DNA from: Sarcocystis neurona
Lineage: Eukaryota > Apicomplexa > Conoidasida > Eucoccidiorida > Sarcocystidae
Length of the DNA: 64,000 nucleotides
Reading direction: 5' to 3'
Assembly: GCA_000727475.1 (NCBI GenBank)
Contig: KL647301.1
Location: 2,479,780 to 2,543,779 of the forward strand
Shown: piece by piece, positions 1 to 41,300 of the stretch
Layout: every line of letters begins with the position of its first letter
Position numbering within the stretch: the first letter of the stretch is position 1
Made by a program: the position numbers and the translations under genes
The notes under the pieces: generated by a model
Databases searched by the model: none
Told to the model about the DNA's origin: nothing
What the model saw: only the letters and a program-made list of their open reading frames with translations

Positions 1-59
1 GCGTGCCTGTTTTTTGCGTTGCCTTTGAGTGGCTTTCCATTCATTACTATTTTTTTACA

Positions 60-27910
<27,851 letters not shown>

Positions 27911-30900
27911 ACGTCCCGCGTTGCAGATACGAAGTCTTCAAACCTGCATCTGTTTTTCAAGCAGCGTTTCATATATATGTGTATATATACGGATAGACTA
28001 GATAGCTGTTACGTAGATGTATGTAGTTGAAGAGGTACTTCTGCGTAGCTTCGTGACTCTGTCTGTCTCATATGCGGTAGGTGTGTTTACTTCTCCTTGT
28101 AGTTACATGGAAGTCTTTTCCGATTGTTGTATATTTTGTGTGAAGAAGAAAACACAGACTACTTTCTAAGAGAGATCCCGGAACGCATACAGGAGGCGTG
28201 CTGTTGGATGTGTCGAGGCTGCTGCTCGCACTACGTAAAAGACGGTGCCTTGCGGCAGAGGTCCTAGAGTAGTTTTTTGCGACGTAAATGTAAAGACCGG
28301 GGCAACGTCTTCTGCTTCCCGGGCTACGCTTCTGTGTGGGGTACTGCCCCTCCGACAGGAACAGCCGCTGCAGGACCCGATTTTCGACTGGCTCAAGCAA
28401 AAAACTTGAGAGATCGTTTTTCCCTTTTGAGAGACAAAAGCCGGCACACACACGTCATTTCATCTTTTCGTCTATTGTGACTAAGTACTGATATATACAG
28501 ATACATATATGAACTATACATCCACATGAACGTATTCAAGAGAATACGTAAGAGTTTTACCCATGAGGCACACAGGACACACGTGTGCATTATGTCTGCA
28601 CTTACCTCTATTCGTGCGGCCGCACAGGAACGTCACAAATGTTGCGGTGACTATCATTTGAAAAATGGAGGAACGACTTATTCAAGGGCGTGGTGCTGAT
28701 GCCAAAGGTATTCATGCGAATAAAGGTGGTGCTCGTGCGCACCCGTTGGTTGAATAGATAAACGTGTCAAGACAAACACCGTGGAGCGGGTTGTGCAGAT
28801 TGTTTCTGCGTGAGTACAAAAAATTGCCACACGTAACAAATGCATGACTTGTGAAATGCAGGCGTAGTGCGAGAAGCCTGCTCTGGGTGAGAGGGACAAA
28901 GAGTGCAAAGAAGGTGTTTCGTCGCGACGGCCTCGAAGAGCAGTAGGGGAACTCTCTGTTGAAAGGCGCCACACTTGTGGTCGCGTAGTGGCGTAGATCA
29001 TTCTTGCGCTGTTCGAAGAAGAGCTTCTCTTCTTTCTGCTGTGCAGCTGCTGCAGCAGTAGCATCTCTCTCAAGGAGATGCGAGGCACGCGTGATACAGC
29101 CAAAAAAGGCAACGACCGTTCTTATGAAAGGACACAGTAATATTACCTTTGTGAGGAGGGGCTGCGTGGATGTTCTGCGTGCATATCCCCGAAGGCGTTG
29201 TTGTCTTGATGTGGCAGCATGTGTGGGAAATGTGCAACAAGATTCCACTTTTTGAAACTGGTCAAAGAAGAGAGAAACTGGTGACTATGCGTCGGAATCA
29301 AAATCCTCGCGTGCGACTGCTTGGCAGACAGTAGCCGCTTGTGTACCTCGTTCGAAAAGTGGCCTTTTTTCCAAAGGGATGTGCATTCCACAGCTGCACC
29401 AGCATCTGCGACTTTCGCAGCTTCGCGCGAGAACGAGTCAGGCAGGTATTCACTCAACATGCGAGCAGGCAACTTCCTCCATGACAAGAACGCGAAGTGG
29501 CTGGGGGCTAGGCGCTACTGTAGCTATTCTTGCGTCCTGCGCTGTGCTAGTGCTGCTGATTCTGCTGTCTGCCGTGTGGAAGTCCGGGTGTTGCTATTAT
29601 TGCTTTTTCTGCTCCTGCACTTGGTAGCGCAGCTGCTGTCGCTGCTGCTGCCATCGTTGCTGTCCCTGCGGCAACGTGAGAGCTGCGCCTGCGGCAGCAC
29701 GTGCCGGAGGTAGAGGCGACAGGAGTGACCGCGTCAGTGAAGGAGCGCTTCAAAATTTCAAGCGCCCTTTCTGCCCTAGGGACTAACTTTTTCAGGATTG
29801 ATTTAAGCGAATACGCGGCTCACAGACACCCCCCTCTTTCCTTAGCCGGCTGTTACTGCATTCATTTCCTCGCGGCCTTAAATCAGCAGCGAGATCATAC
29901 CAGTGCCCTATCAGCAGCACGTTCATACCAGTGCCCTGCTCGCTACTGACAATGTTCTATAAATATGTACAGATATATATATATATATATATGTTGCAGA
30001 GCTGTGGCGGCTGTGGGAAAATAGTGCACATGTATGAACTGAGGGATGAAGATCCCCAGCTTCACCCGTATATTACATATATGTATATATATATATATAT
30101 ACGTATATATTAATACGTAGTGGAGAGCACTGTGCCGCTGTAGGATATGACGGGATCCGTCTAGATGAAGGAAGACCGGACGGTATACTATATGTAGAGA
30201 GGGAAAGGTGTGGTGCAGACCTGTGCAGTGTTTTACGAGATCAACGCGTACACACACATGAAGAGAGAGAGAGGGGAAGAAAAGGCGTGTGTGCAAGTTT
30301 GTATGTCTGAACCGGTGCTGTATCTGCTTCCATTGTTGGCAATTCCGCGAACTGTAGACGCATTCTGACCTGCGTCTTTTGCACATCGACGCCCACGTGC
30401 ACTGCAGATTTTTGAAGGAAGAATGACTTGCAATGTTCGTGCATGGGGTGATACCCCTTTTCCCGCATTTCACCACCTACTACCTTGTTTTGCCTTCGTA
30501 CGGAGCGTGTGTTCTGCGCAACCCCCTATATACCGAATTGAACGGAAAGGATCCTCATCAAGGCGTTAACGTTGACCGCGAGAGGGCACACAAAAAAGGG
30601 AGCTGACAGCGCTTTGAGGTGTACGTACACCCTAAATTCGTACGAACTCATAATCGCGTGCGTATCTATGCATATATATATATATGTATAGGAAAACCGG
30701 CAGTTCAACGGGAGAGGATGCGTCACGCGGTTTGAATCGTTGAATGCGACCCTTTCTCGCAAAGTGCAAGTCGTTGAAAACAAGCCATAAACGCGCAGTT
30801 CTCTCTCGCGCTCTAGTGTACGTACACCGCAGATACGTCCGCGAATTGCAGATACGATGTAACGAACGTGTACGGTGCTTCACCTCGTTGCACTGCTAAT

Positions 30901-33900
30901 TTGACGATGGTGGCCCCTGATTTGACGCTGCGTTTTAGCAAATCTCTAATCGCCACCCCTCATTTTGTCATCATAGGATACACATCTACGCATGCACTGC
31001 CGCGTGCCTGAATATATATTATAAATGTGTGGGCACATTAACTTCTGTTCACCGATTTGGTGGTGTAGGACTGCACAGGCGTACGGAGCAGTATCCTTCA
31101 GAGTGAAATTCAAACATACACATATATTGAGAGAGAGATAGTTAGATAGGCAGACAGATAAACACAAGCAGGCTAATAGATCCAAGAGTAGACTTGTGTG
31201 TCTGTGTGACTGGTCAGACGAAGAAGGGCAGCAGCTTCTACCACTATGGGCGAACGCTTCCGTCACTGCGCCGCCCTCTCACGCTGTATCTCCCCTCATG
31301 GAATTTCTGAACGAGGACGCTACAGAGAGGGGGGACAGCAGAAAACAGGAGAAAACCGATGGAATAATAGAAACTGCACCGGACGAAGCAAGTGCTCAAA
31401 CGCAAACCAGTAGATCCGCCAGCACCATCCTACTCTGTAGTGCCTTGCTTTGATATTTCACAGATACATATGGGAGCACACACAGCTACGCAGAGATACA
31501 GATACACAGCCGTATAGCTATACATTTGCAGACGCGTATACCTGTGTGTACATCTATATACATATGTGTAATATGTATATATAGAGAGAAAAAAAGGAGT
31601 AAAGAAAGGAAAGACAGCAAGATGTGAAGTTTGGTAAGCAGCTGCTTCGAGGAGAACGGAAAGAAAGTTGGGAGCGAGCAGCAGCCGAGGAGGCGGAGAT
31701 GAGGTTTTGGCGAGGCGGCCGGATTATCCGACTACCAGAGAGGTGCATCCGTGTGTGGCGAGGCAGTTGAATTCAGGCAGAAACGACCGCACCAGATATC
31801 TCTCCTGTGTGGAAGGAAAAGTGGCGAGGCATACGTCGGCGTGGCGCGTCTTTCCGTTTGGTGATGGCCCCGCGTATCTTTGCAATGCATGCGCATACTT
31901 TTTCACTGGGCAACTGGCGGTTTCTCGTGACGCGCTTAGAAAAAAAAAGCCAGCGGCGCGTGCTGAGAAACAACCGGAAATTTCAACGGCGGGTGGCGCA
32001 CGCAGCAGAGCACGCCCTTCAACAACGTGCGCAGTGCTACACAGGGAGCTAGCTGAACAGGATACGCGTCGCCGCTCTCTCTTCTAACGTTTATACAGCT
32101 ATTAAGAGACCCACTGCACAACTACTCAGGTGAGAACGAATCCAAGCAGCAACTGTTCATACACACAGGCACATGTATATATTCATATATATAGACGTGC
32201 AATAAATATACAAATGTCTATACACTATATTACCTGTGCATATATATATGTATGGGTAGCAGGTCAGACATTTTTATATCTGTACGTAATCACATCATAC
32301 ACATAAAACACGAGAATTTATTTCACGTATGTGTACGTACATATACGTATATGGGCAGTTCAATATACACGTATGCACATTTATGTGATATATACATATA
32401 TATATATATATGCATGTACGAATACACATATACATATATATATATAATTATACGTAGATAAACAAGTATGGTCCTTCCCGTGTATAGGGACACGAGTTTT
32501 AAAGGGGCGACGCAGCTAGCTTTTCCGAGATATAATAGAGCAAGTGGAGGACGCGTGTGAAGGTAGGAGCAGCAGGTACCTGACGAATACAGAATGGAAA
32601 AGCAGAAGCAGCTCGTCGCCGCTGTCCTTGTGCTGCACAGCTCCTGTTGGTTCTCCTCTGGTCCTCTGCTTCTCCGCCTTCCAAGAAAAAAAAAAGCAAA
32701 CGGCTTCCACCTGGGTGGAACTCCGGTCCTCGTGCGCACGCGTTTGAAAGGGGAAAAAAAGCAGGGAAATTCAGAAGCGAATATCCAGGGGGTCGCGAGG
32801 AGGCGGAGGCGGCCGAGGAAGAGATTCCTTCCGTCCAAATGCGTACTCTGCCAGTCTGCATGCGTCTCTCGAACAGCAGAGGAAAAACTCATAACTTCCT
32901 ACGCAAGTCACTCGCCATACGCACACACACGCAGACATCTATCTCAACACGCAGGAACAAGTATTCTACAGACACCTGCACATATGCGTATGTATATATA
33001 TATATAACAGCCTATGTACGCGCACTAGTTGGCCTGCATATACACACATATACATATAGATATATATATGGAGTGTATACGTAAATGCTGAAGGAGAGAA
33101 CACAAACGTAAATATAAAATCCGACCTCTAGGTGATCACGCCTACAGAATTATACGCACGTTCACATATATATATATAGAGAGAGAGAGATATATATATA
33201 TAAATGTATTTATTTGTACACGCACGCACATCCCTATTCACCGGTGGGGACTGCACGCGTATATATGCAGCTGGGGTTGGACAGGCCTTCAAATGCAGTA
33301 TCCTTCATACGTCCGCAGTCTGTAAGACGACACCTACACACAAGTATTATACATACGCATATATAGGTAGAAAAACTGATAACGCACACACACCAATGTT
33401 GTCCTACGCGTGGAGACACCGACAGCACACGTACAGCGAAAAAACGTATATATCTACATATATATATATACATACATATTATATATGTATCTGTACGCTC
33501 GCACTCTCTACGTGGGTATATGCGTATATACATGTATGTACGTGTGAGGAATGTCTCTGTTTTGCTCTTTGTTCTCCCATCTAGACGTCTGCACGCATGT
33601 ATACATGTACAACATATATATATATATATATACGTGTGTGAAGATGCACAGAGTTAAGTATATATAGATATATATATGTTTGTGTACATAGGTATATGTG
33701 TGCTTGAAGAAGCACAAAATTCCGCTTTACCACGTACACACACGTGTGTACTCACAAACGTAGGTTTCCATACACTTGTATGAATACAGATTTGTATGTA
33801 TATACATAGGTAGATTGATAGGAGTGCACCTAGCTATATGTATTTGTTCTCAGAGAAAATTGAATATATGTCGCGTCGGTCACATGTCTATATAAGTATA

Positions 33901-35701
33901 CACCTATGTATAAACATATATGCATCTAATGAAAGAGCACTGTTACATGCAGTATACCCTACACAGATCTATATACATATATATATATATGTATCTACGT
34001 ATATACATACGCATATATATATGTATATTAGATGTGCTTCTTCGTGCACACTCGCTATGTATGGACACACACAAAACTACGTATACAATAAATTCTCTGT
34101 TTTTTCTTAACCTTTCGAAGATGTTAGGAGTGTGCGGCACAGGGGGAGTACTCGGTGCGCGCGGCCGCAGTTCATCCTGGCGCGCCACAGGCGCAGCAGC
34201 TGCAACGCAGGCAAAAGCAACACCGTCCCCGGTCTCAATCTCCGTCATACAAAAGAGAAGAAACTTTTTAATGCGCATGCGCGCGCAAATCTCTCTTTTC
34301 TACCGCACATGTGTGTCACACTCACGAGGAACAGTTGTCTTGAACAGCAGATCCACGCGTCTCTTTCGCGAAAAAGCGAAGTGCAGCACGTCGCCACCAA
34401 ACCCCACCGGTGAAGCCGCGGGGCGTCTTTTCTTACGTGCGTCACGACCTCCCAGAAAAAGAACAAAACGAATACGCTATATAGTTCAGACGCCCCTATA
34501 TAGTACTGCATGCCTATATATATATACACACAGGTATGTATATGTCGAGCAGCAATGACACGCCCCTACATAGTACTGCATGCACATATATATATATATA
34601 TGTATATACACACACACATATGTATATGTTGAACAAAACTGACACACCGTAGATCAAACGGCTGTACACAGTACTGCACATACATATATTTATATGTGCG
34701 CATCTATATGTATGTATATACACACATATGTACATCTGTGGACGGTCCATTGCACTTAACATTGCTGTTTCACGAGATGCGCATATATATGAGTGTACAC
34801 GTATATATACATTCAGCCGGAATGGCATATATTGATTCTCCTCCGATAATAAATACATAACCGTAGGTACAGTCATATTTACCTACCCAACCATCTACAA
34901 GTAGGTACATATACACATATACATACGTCTCCTTAAACGTACACTGGTAAGTACATGCATACGCGTAGGTGATAGAGCGCAAATTTACGCTTCGTCAAGC
35001 ATACATATACCTACGCATATATATATATATATATATATGTATACAGGTAGACCTTACTACTGTGCTTCTTCACATATGTATACATATACACAGACGTGGA
35101 TGTGCGTGTATACATGCAGGCGCACGTCTAGCTGGGAGAAGAGAGAGTCGGTTCCCCGACGAGCTTCAAAACGTTTTCTCTTCTCGTGAAATTTTAACGA
35201 AAGTTGATACTGAGAAGATCCACCATTCCACAGCAGTGCACCACCTGAATACGTAAGCCTACAAGCAGACTTGCAGATTTACAGATATACATGTAGCGTA
35301 TATACATCTGGCTATCTATACAGATGCACACGTATGTATATGTAGTCGTGTCCGCAGTATAGAGGAATGCCGCATTACAGCTGTACATGCGCATATGTAT
35401 AAATACACACTCACGCCTATATACACACGTATGTAAGTCTGCACATATATGAGCAAGTAAGCACGCATATACATTGATATACGTAGACGTATATATAGAG
35501 AGAGGGAGAGTATAGAGGTATGTGGCATTACATTCATACATACACATACGTGTAGATGCACGTTCACCTATATACATATACGTATATATGTACGTATGTA
35601 TATATATACACGCAAGAACGCATGCATATATATATATATATATACGCAAGAAAGCATATATATATACACGCAAGAAATCATGCACAGATAGATACACGCT
35701 T
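27911..35701. other. Spacer between the two convergent genes; no supported gene
   Basis: Contains the presumed 3' UTRs of both genes, TA/CA microsatellites (for example 32150-32470, 33150-33230, 35560-35660) and scattered short frames. The most protein-like frames are 29143-29487 (-) and 31196-31453 (+, about 85 residues, acidic middle). Neither has a recognisable domain or a partner exon, so I do not call them. Confidence 0.55.
34487..34735. repeat. Three degenerate tandem units in the intergenic spacer
   Basis: Units of about 75 nt, each beginning near GACACGCCCCTA or a variant, with TAGTACTGCA, a TA run and TATGTATATGT before an AACA/AGCA-rich end. Confidence 0.7.
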
Positions 35702-35889
35702 TTAAAAAAGCACTTCTTTGTAAGTGTCTGTAAAAACACGCCTCTGTGTCTCAGTTTCTACGTTGCGAATGGCAAGTGCGTCTGGGCGTGAGACTTTCCT
35801 CTGTTCAAACTTTTCAAGGGAGACATGTGAAGAGGCAGTCGCCCTCTTAGCGTTTTGGGGGAAGGCAGCCATATTCTTCATCTTCGCCA
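35702..35889 (-). CDS. Possible terminal exon of the - strand gene
   Basis: 61 codons and a TAA, including AKMKNMAAFPQNAKRA and KFEQRKVSRPDALAIRN. The phase fits the previous exon if the weak acceptor GGAAAG is used. With the stronger upstream CAACAG acceptor the frame would stop at once. The stop codon is therefore uncertain. Confidence 0.4.
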
Positions 35890-38299
35890 CTTTCCTTCTG
35901 TTGTATCACTCCTCCACCTATATACATCCGTGCGCAGGTGATCATCAAGCATATTTCTGCGAAATACAGATAGCACTGTAGAACGAATCTGTACTATCTA
36001 TGTATGGGGGTGCATAAAAGGTCCCGTGCCTCACTCCATATGCATGCATATAAATAGATATGTAAGTGATACACGTATGCGCTTATACGCGTGTATAGCT
36101 GTATACATGCATGCCAATCTTTTTCTTCCTCTCTCTGTATGTTTCTGAGGATCAGCCCAAATATAACTGTGTGAACCACGCCTGCATGTAGAAACGCACA
36201 TAAATATAGATATGTATGTATATACGTACATAGAGACGTGCTGGCTCAGCGCTACCGTTCGGCAGTATATACGTTTGTAGAGGTGACTCACAGACGACCT
36301 GCTGGTGGGGCGGCGCGAGCAGGACTCACAAGGGAAAATGAGAGTAAACTGCGACTTTTTGACGGTAGCTTCCCGTTCCTCGGGATGCATGCGAAGGCGC
36401 AGCCACCGCAGTTGCACGTCAGCAGCAGTTTCTCCCCCAAGGACTTCTCTCCACGAGACGTCGGCGGCCCTTGCTGCTGCCTCTGCTTCCTGTTCCTCCT
36501 CCTCTGCTGCTGCCCCGGCAGCTGCGGCAAGTGCAGCTGCTGCTGCTTCTGCTGCTGCTGCGCCTCCTCGTCCTCCTCTGGCTGCTTCCGCTTCCCCCTC
36601 TCTCCCGTGCAGCCCTTCGTCGACCGGGACAAAGCTATACAGCTGTCTAATTTCAGCCGCCGCAGCTTGGCGCTCTCGCACCTGCCCACAAAGAGACAAC
36701 AGCTCGCAAGTATGAGCCCCGACCGACTGCGTTGACCAAGCGACGTCTGGGCGCAGCAGAAAAGCGAGAGAAAAAGGAAAGTCAAGTGCCACTACGGCTC
36801 CATGTGTGAGTCTGTGTACTCTTCACGAAAAGTTGTAGCTGAAGAAGAACGTGCACGGATAGACACGGGTCCATACATTCGTGTGTACGCGTGCGCATAG
36901 CTTGTATGTACGTATGTATACATGTATATGTACATATATATAACGTACACGTATAATATGTCCGTATGTCTGGATGTACATATGTACATATATACATACA
37001 TATATAAATATATATATATATATGTATTACGCGTACGTATAACATATATATAACGTGCACATATAGTATGTATGTATGTATGTATGTATGTATTTAGTTA
37101 CGCATATATATATATATATATATATTACGTGCACCTGTAACATACATATATAACGTGCACGTGTAGTATGTATGTATGTATGTACGTATTTACGTACGCA
37201 CATATATATATATATATATATATAATACACGTACGTATAATATATATATATAACATGCACATATGATTTGTCCTTATGTATGTGTTTATGCACGTGTACA
37301 TATATATATATATATATATTATGTGTACGTGCAGCGCGTATGTGTGTGTATATGTATCAAATGATCTAAGTGTACACATACACATATATGTACATATATA
37401 TAGACTATGCGTACGCGTGACGCGTATGTTGTATTATGAATCTATCTGTCTCCATAGTTGCGCACATATGCATACGCATGCATGTAGAATGAGAAAAGGG
37501 AGACACGAATATATCTCTAACTTCTTAGAGAAACAGAAAGAGATAGAGAAACTGATAAGGGTTGACACAGGTAGGTAGACAGATATACGGACAGAGGAAG
37601 ACAGACACCTAGATGAATAAATCTAGACCAGTAGACAACAATAAATATAGACAACGAGATACACATAGACGGCTATACACGTGTATAGGTGAACAGGAAT
37701 ACAGATACAGATGGAGGCAGATATAGCTACAGATAGAGCCACACACCTGTAGACGTAGCTGTGCATAGACACAACGACACAAAGATAGATGTCGCCACAC
37801 ACGTAGTACGTATAAAGACAGACATACATATAGAGAGGCCAACGTGGTGTGTGGGGGTGGACGTAATGCAGGCGCATGTTCAAGAGAAGCGGAACTCTCG
37901 CATAGTAGCGACACACATGCAAATATATATACGAGAGGAAGACGCCCACACACCTGTAGAAGTATGATGCTAGCCGTGCAGGGGCAGGGAGATCGTTGTG
38001 TGTTCACGAGTGTGTGGCAAAGACAGAAGGGGGGAGGGCAACAAGGAAGAGAAAGACACTTCTTGCGATCAACTGCTTCATTTGTTAGCGAATAAATTAT
38101 TTCCTCTGCAACCGCGTGTCCCGGGTGCGTTTTTTCCTGAACAGTTTGTTGCTCTCCCCATATACCTATACATACACACGTGTAACCATGTAAATGGGTC
38201 GGGGACAGAAATCGATATGGATATATACATATACGTACGTAGATACAAACGCACACAAATACATCCACATGTACGTAGACAGGGTACGTATACCTATAC

Positions 38300-38331
<32 letters not shown>

Positions 38332-41300
38332 GTATACTTGTATAGGTATATGTTAAATATCAAGACTTTCATGTCGTTTACATACAAAAGGTGGATACGC
38401 AGACACATGCATCTGTATGTATACGATGTGTACACATGTACAGATATGATATATTACATATGTTATATATACGTGTATTACTGATAAGCTTTTGACTTTG
38501 GCTTCTTTCGAGTGAAAGTGCAGCTTGTTATATACATAACACGTTTTCCCTTTGAGTATATACAAACACTGCAGCTTCTTCTATACGTAATGCTCTCTCT
38601 TCAGTTATACATATATATATATATATATATGTGTGTATGTACAGGTGCACGGATGTGCCTGTATACGTCCATGCGTGCAGCGATGTATATAGTCACAGAA
38701 AAAGACAGAAAGGAAGACACCGAGAAAGAGAGAAAGAAGGGAAGAGGGAGACACATGAACACACACGTGTAGATAAATATATACAGAGAGACAGAGACGG
38801 GCAGACGGAGACGGAGACGCAGAGACGGGGACAGGGAGAGACGGAGAGAGGGAGACAGAGACGCAGACAGCCAGAGACACAGAGACAGAGACGGAGACAG
38901 GGAGGGACCGAGACACAGAGAGACAGGGACAGAGACGGAGAGACAGAGAGAGACGGAGACAGGGAGGGACGGAGACAGGGAGGGACGGGACANNNNNNNN
39001 NNNNNNNNNNNNNNNNNNNNNNNNNNNNNNNNNNNNNNNNNNNNNNNNNNNNNNNNNNNNNNNNNNNNNNNNNNNNNNNNNNNNNNNNNNNNNNNNNNNN
39101 NNNNNNNNNNNNNNNNNNNNNNNNNNNNNNNNNNNNNNNNNNNNNNNNNNNNNNNNNNNNNNNNNNNNNNNNNNNNNNNNNNNNNNNNNNNNNNNNNNNN
39201 NNNNNNNNNNNNNNNNNNNNNNNNNNNNNNNNNNNNNNNNNNNNNNNNNNNNNNNNNNNNNNNNNNNNNNNNNNNNNNNNNNNNNNNNNNNNNNNNNNNN
39301 NNNNNNNNNNNNNNNNNNNNNNNNNNNNNNNNNNNNNNNNNNNNNNNNNNNNNNNNNNNNNNNNNNNNNNNNNNNNNNNNNNNNNNNNNNNNNNNNNNNN
39401 NNNNNNNNNNNNNNNNNNNNNNNNNNNNNNNNNNNNNNNNNNNNNNNNNNNNNNNNNNNNNNNNNNNNNNNNNNNNNNNNNNNNNNNNNNNNNNNNNNNN
39501 NNNNNNNNNNNNNNNNNNNNNNNNNNNNNNNNNNNNNNNNNNNNNNNNNNNNNNNNNNNNNNNNNNNNNNNNNNNNNNNNNNNNNNNNNNNNNNNNNNNN
39601 NNNNNNNNNNNNNNNNNNNNNNNNNNNNNNNNNNNNNNNNNNNNNNNNNNNNNNNNNNNNNNNNNNNNNNNNNACAGGGAGGGACGGGGACAGGGAGGGA
39701 CGGGGACAGGGAGGGACGGGGACAGGGAGGGACGGAGACAGGGAGGGACGGAGACAGGGAGGGACGGAGACACAAAGAGAAAGGGACAGAGACGGAGAGA
39801 GAGACGGAGACAAGGACAGACACACAGAAGTATTGGTATTTATACGCACGTGGTGAATGCATACATATCTACATAGAATTTTGAACACTTACATACATAC
39901 AATTACACTACATACACACATATATATATGTAGGTCTCGTATATGTATATATATATGTGTGGGTATAGATGCCTAGATAAGAAAGCAGGTAGTAGTAATT
40001 TAGACGTCTGACCTGGTGGTCGATATTCAGAGAAACGGCAACTTTCCGAAGAAGTTTCTGCATTTCCTTCGTAAAATCACCGCTCGGGAAATCGTACGAG
40101 ACATCGCTGTACATCGCAGAGATGCGAGGAAAAGCAGCGTGCAGCGCCTGTCCCTGCAATTCTATATGCCCTGCACTCATACATGCACACGACCCTATTC
40201 ACTTCCATATATATATATATATTTTTCATATGTAGACATACAATTGTAGACACGTTCAGATAGACAGACACACACAAATATATGCACGTACACATTCGTA
40301 TGGTCACACACATAGGGAGATGCCTTCCTACATCTATACACATTCAATCATATACATATAGAGAGAGAGGAGAGAAATGCCTTCTTACATATACGCACAT
40401 TCAATCGTATATATATATATACATATGTATATGTATTAGAAAGACACCTTCCCACATGAATACACGTTCACGCATATATATATATATGAATACATGTATG
40501 ATTACATAAATGCTCATACTGAATACTCATGCATGTCAGCCATGGGACAGGCAGAGAGGCACGTAGAAATCTGCACATACGTATGCGTGCATACATATGC
40601 CTAGAGAGAGAGAAACGCCTATAGTAACTTATATGTATACATATATATAGATATGCATATGGGTAAGAGAGACAGCAGGCAGATAAAAGTGTAGAAGTTT
40701 GCGTACTCGTGCATATACATATATATACAGGCATTTGTACATACATATATATATATATAAAGAGAGAGACGGACAGGCAGACACGCGTATAGTAACGCAC
40801 GTACATATATTTATATATATGTATATATACATATATGGGAAGGAGACAGAGAGGCACACATGTTGAAGTTGTTATGTGTGTACATATGTGTATACACATA
40901 TACGCATGCGGATATAGAGACAGAGCGACAGGCAGACATATATGTGGAGGCATAATCTTACACGTATACATATAGGTATACACATGTAAATATAGAGACC
41001 GTCAAGCAGGCACAGACACGTACAACCTTAAATGTATACATCTATACATTTATATAGAGACATACACGTTTTATCCACTTTTTCTGCACGAGGACTTGCA
41101 ACACATCTGCAGACGACGCATTCCTTGCGGTACGGACAGGTATCTGCAGGCACCCACTTCTTCTTCACGTGCTGTCTACTGCAGTCGGCGGTTGACTGTC
41201 ATATAATTTTATCGCAGCAACTTCCTGTCAACCGACGTGTACATATATATATATATATGTATACATATGCATATATATATACATATATATATGTACAGAA

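Noticed and set aside
38601..39888. Three - strand and one + strand frames of about 390-430 codons
   Set aside because: They cross the N run and consist of a short purine/pyrimidine repeat read in every frame.
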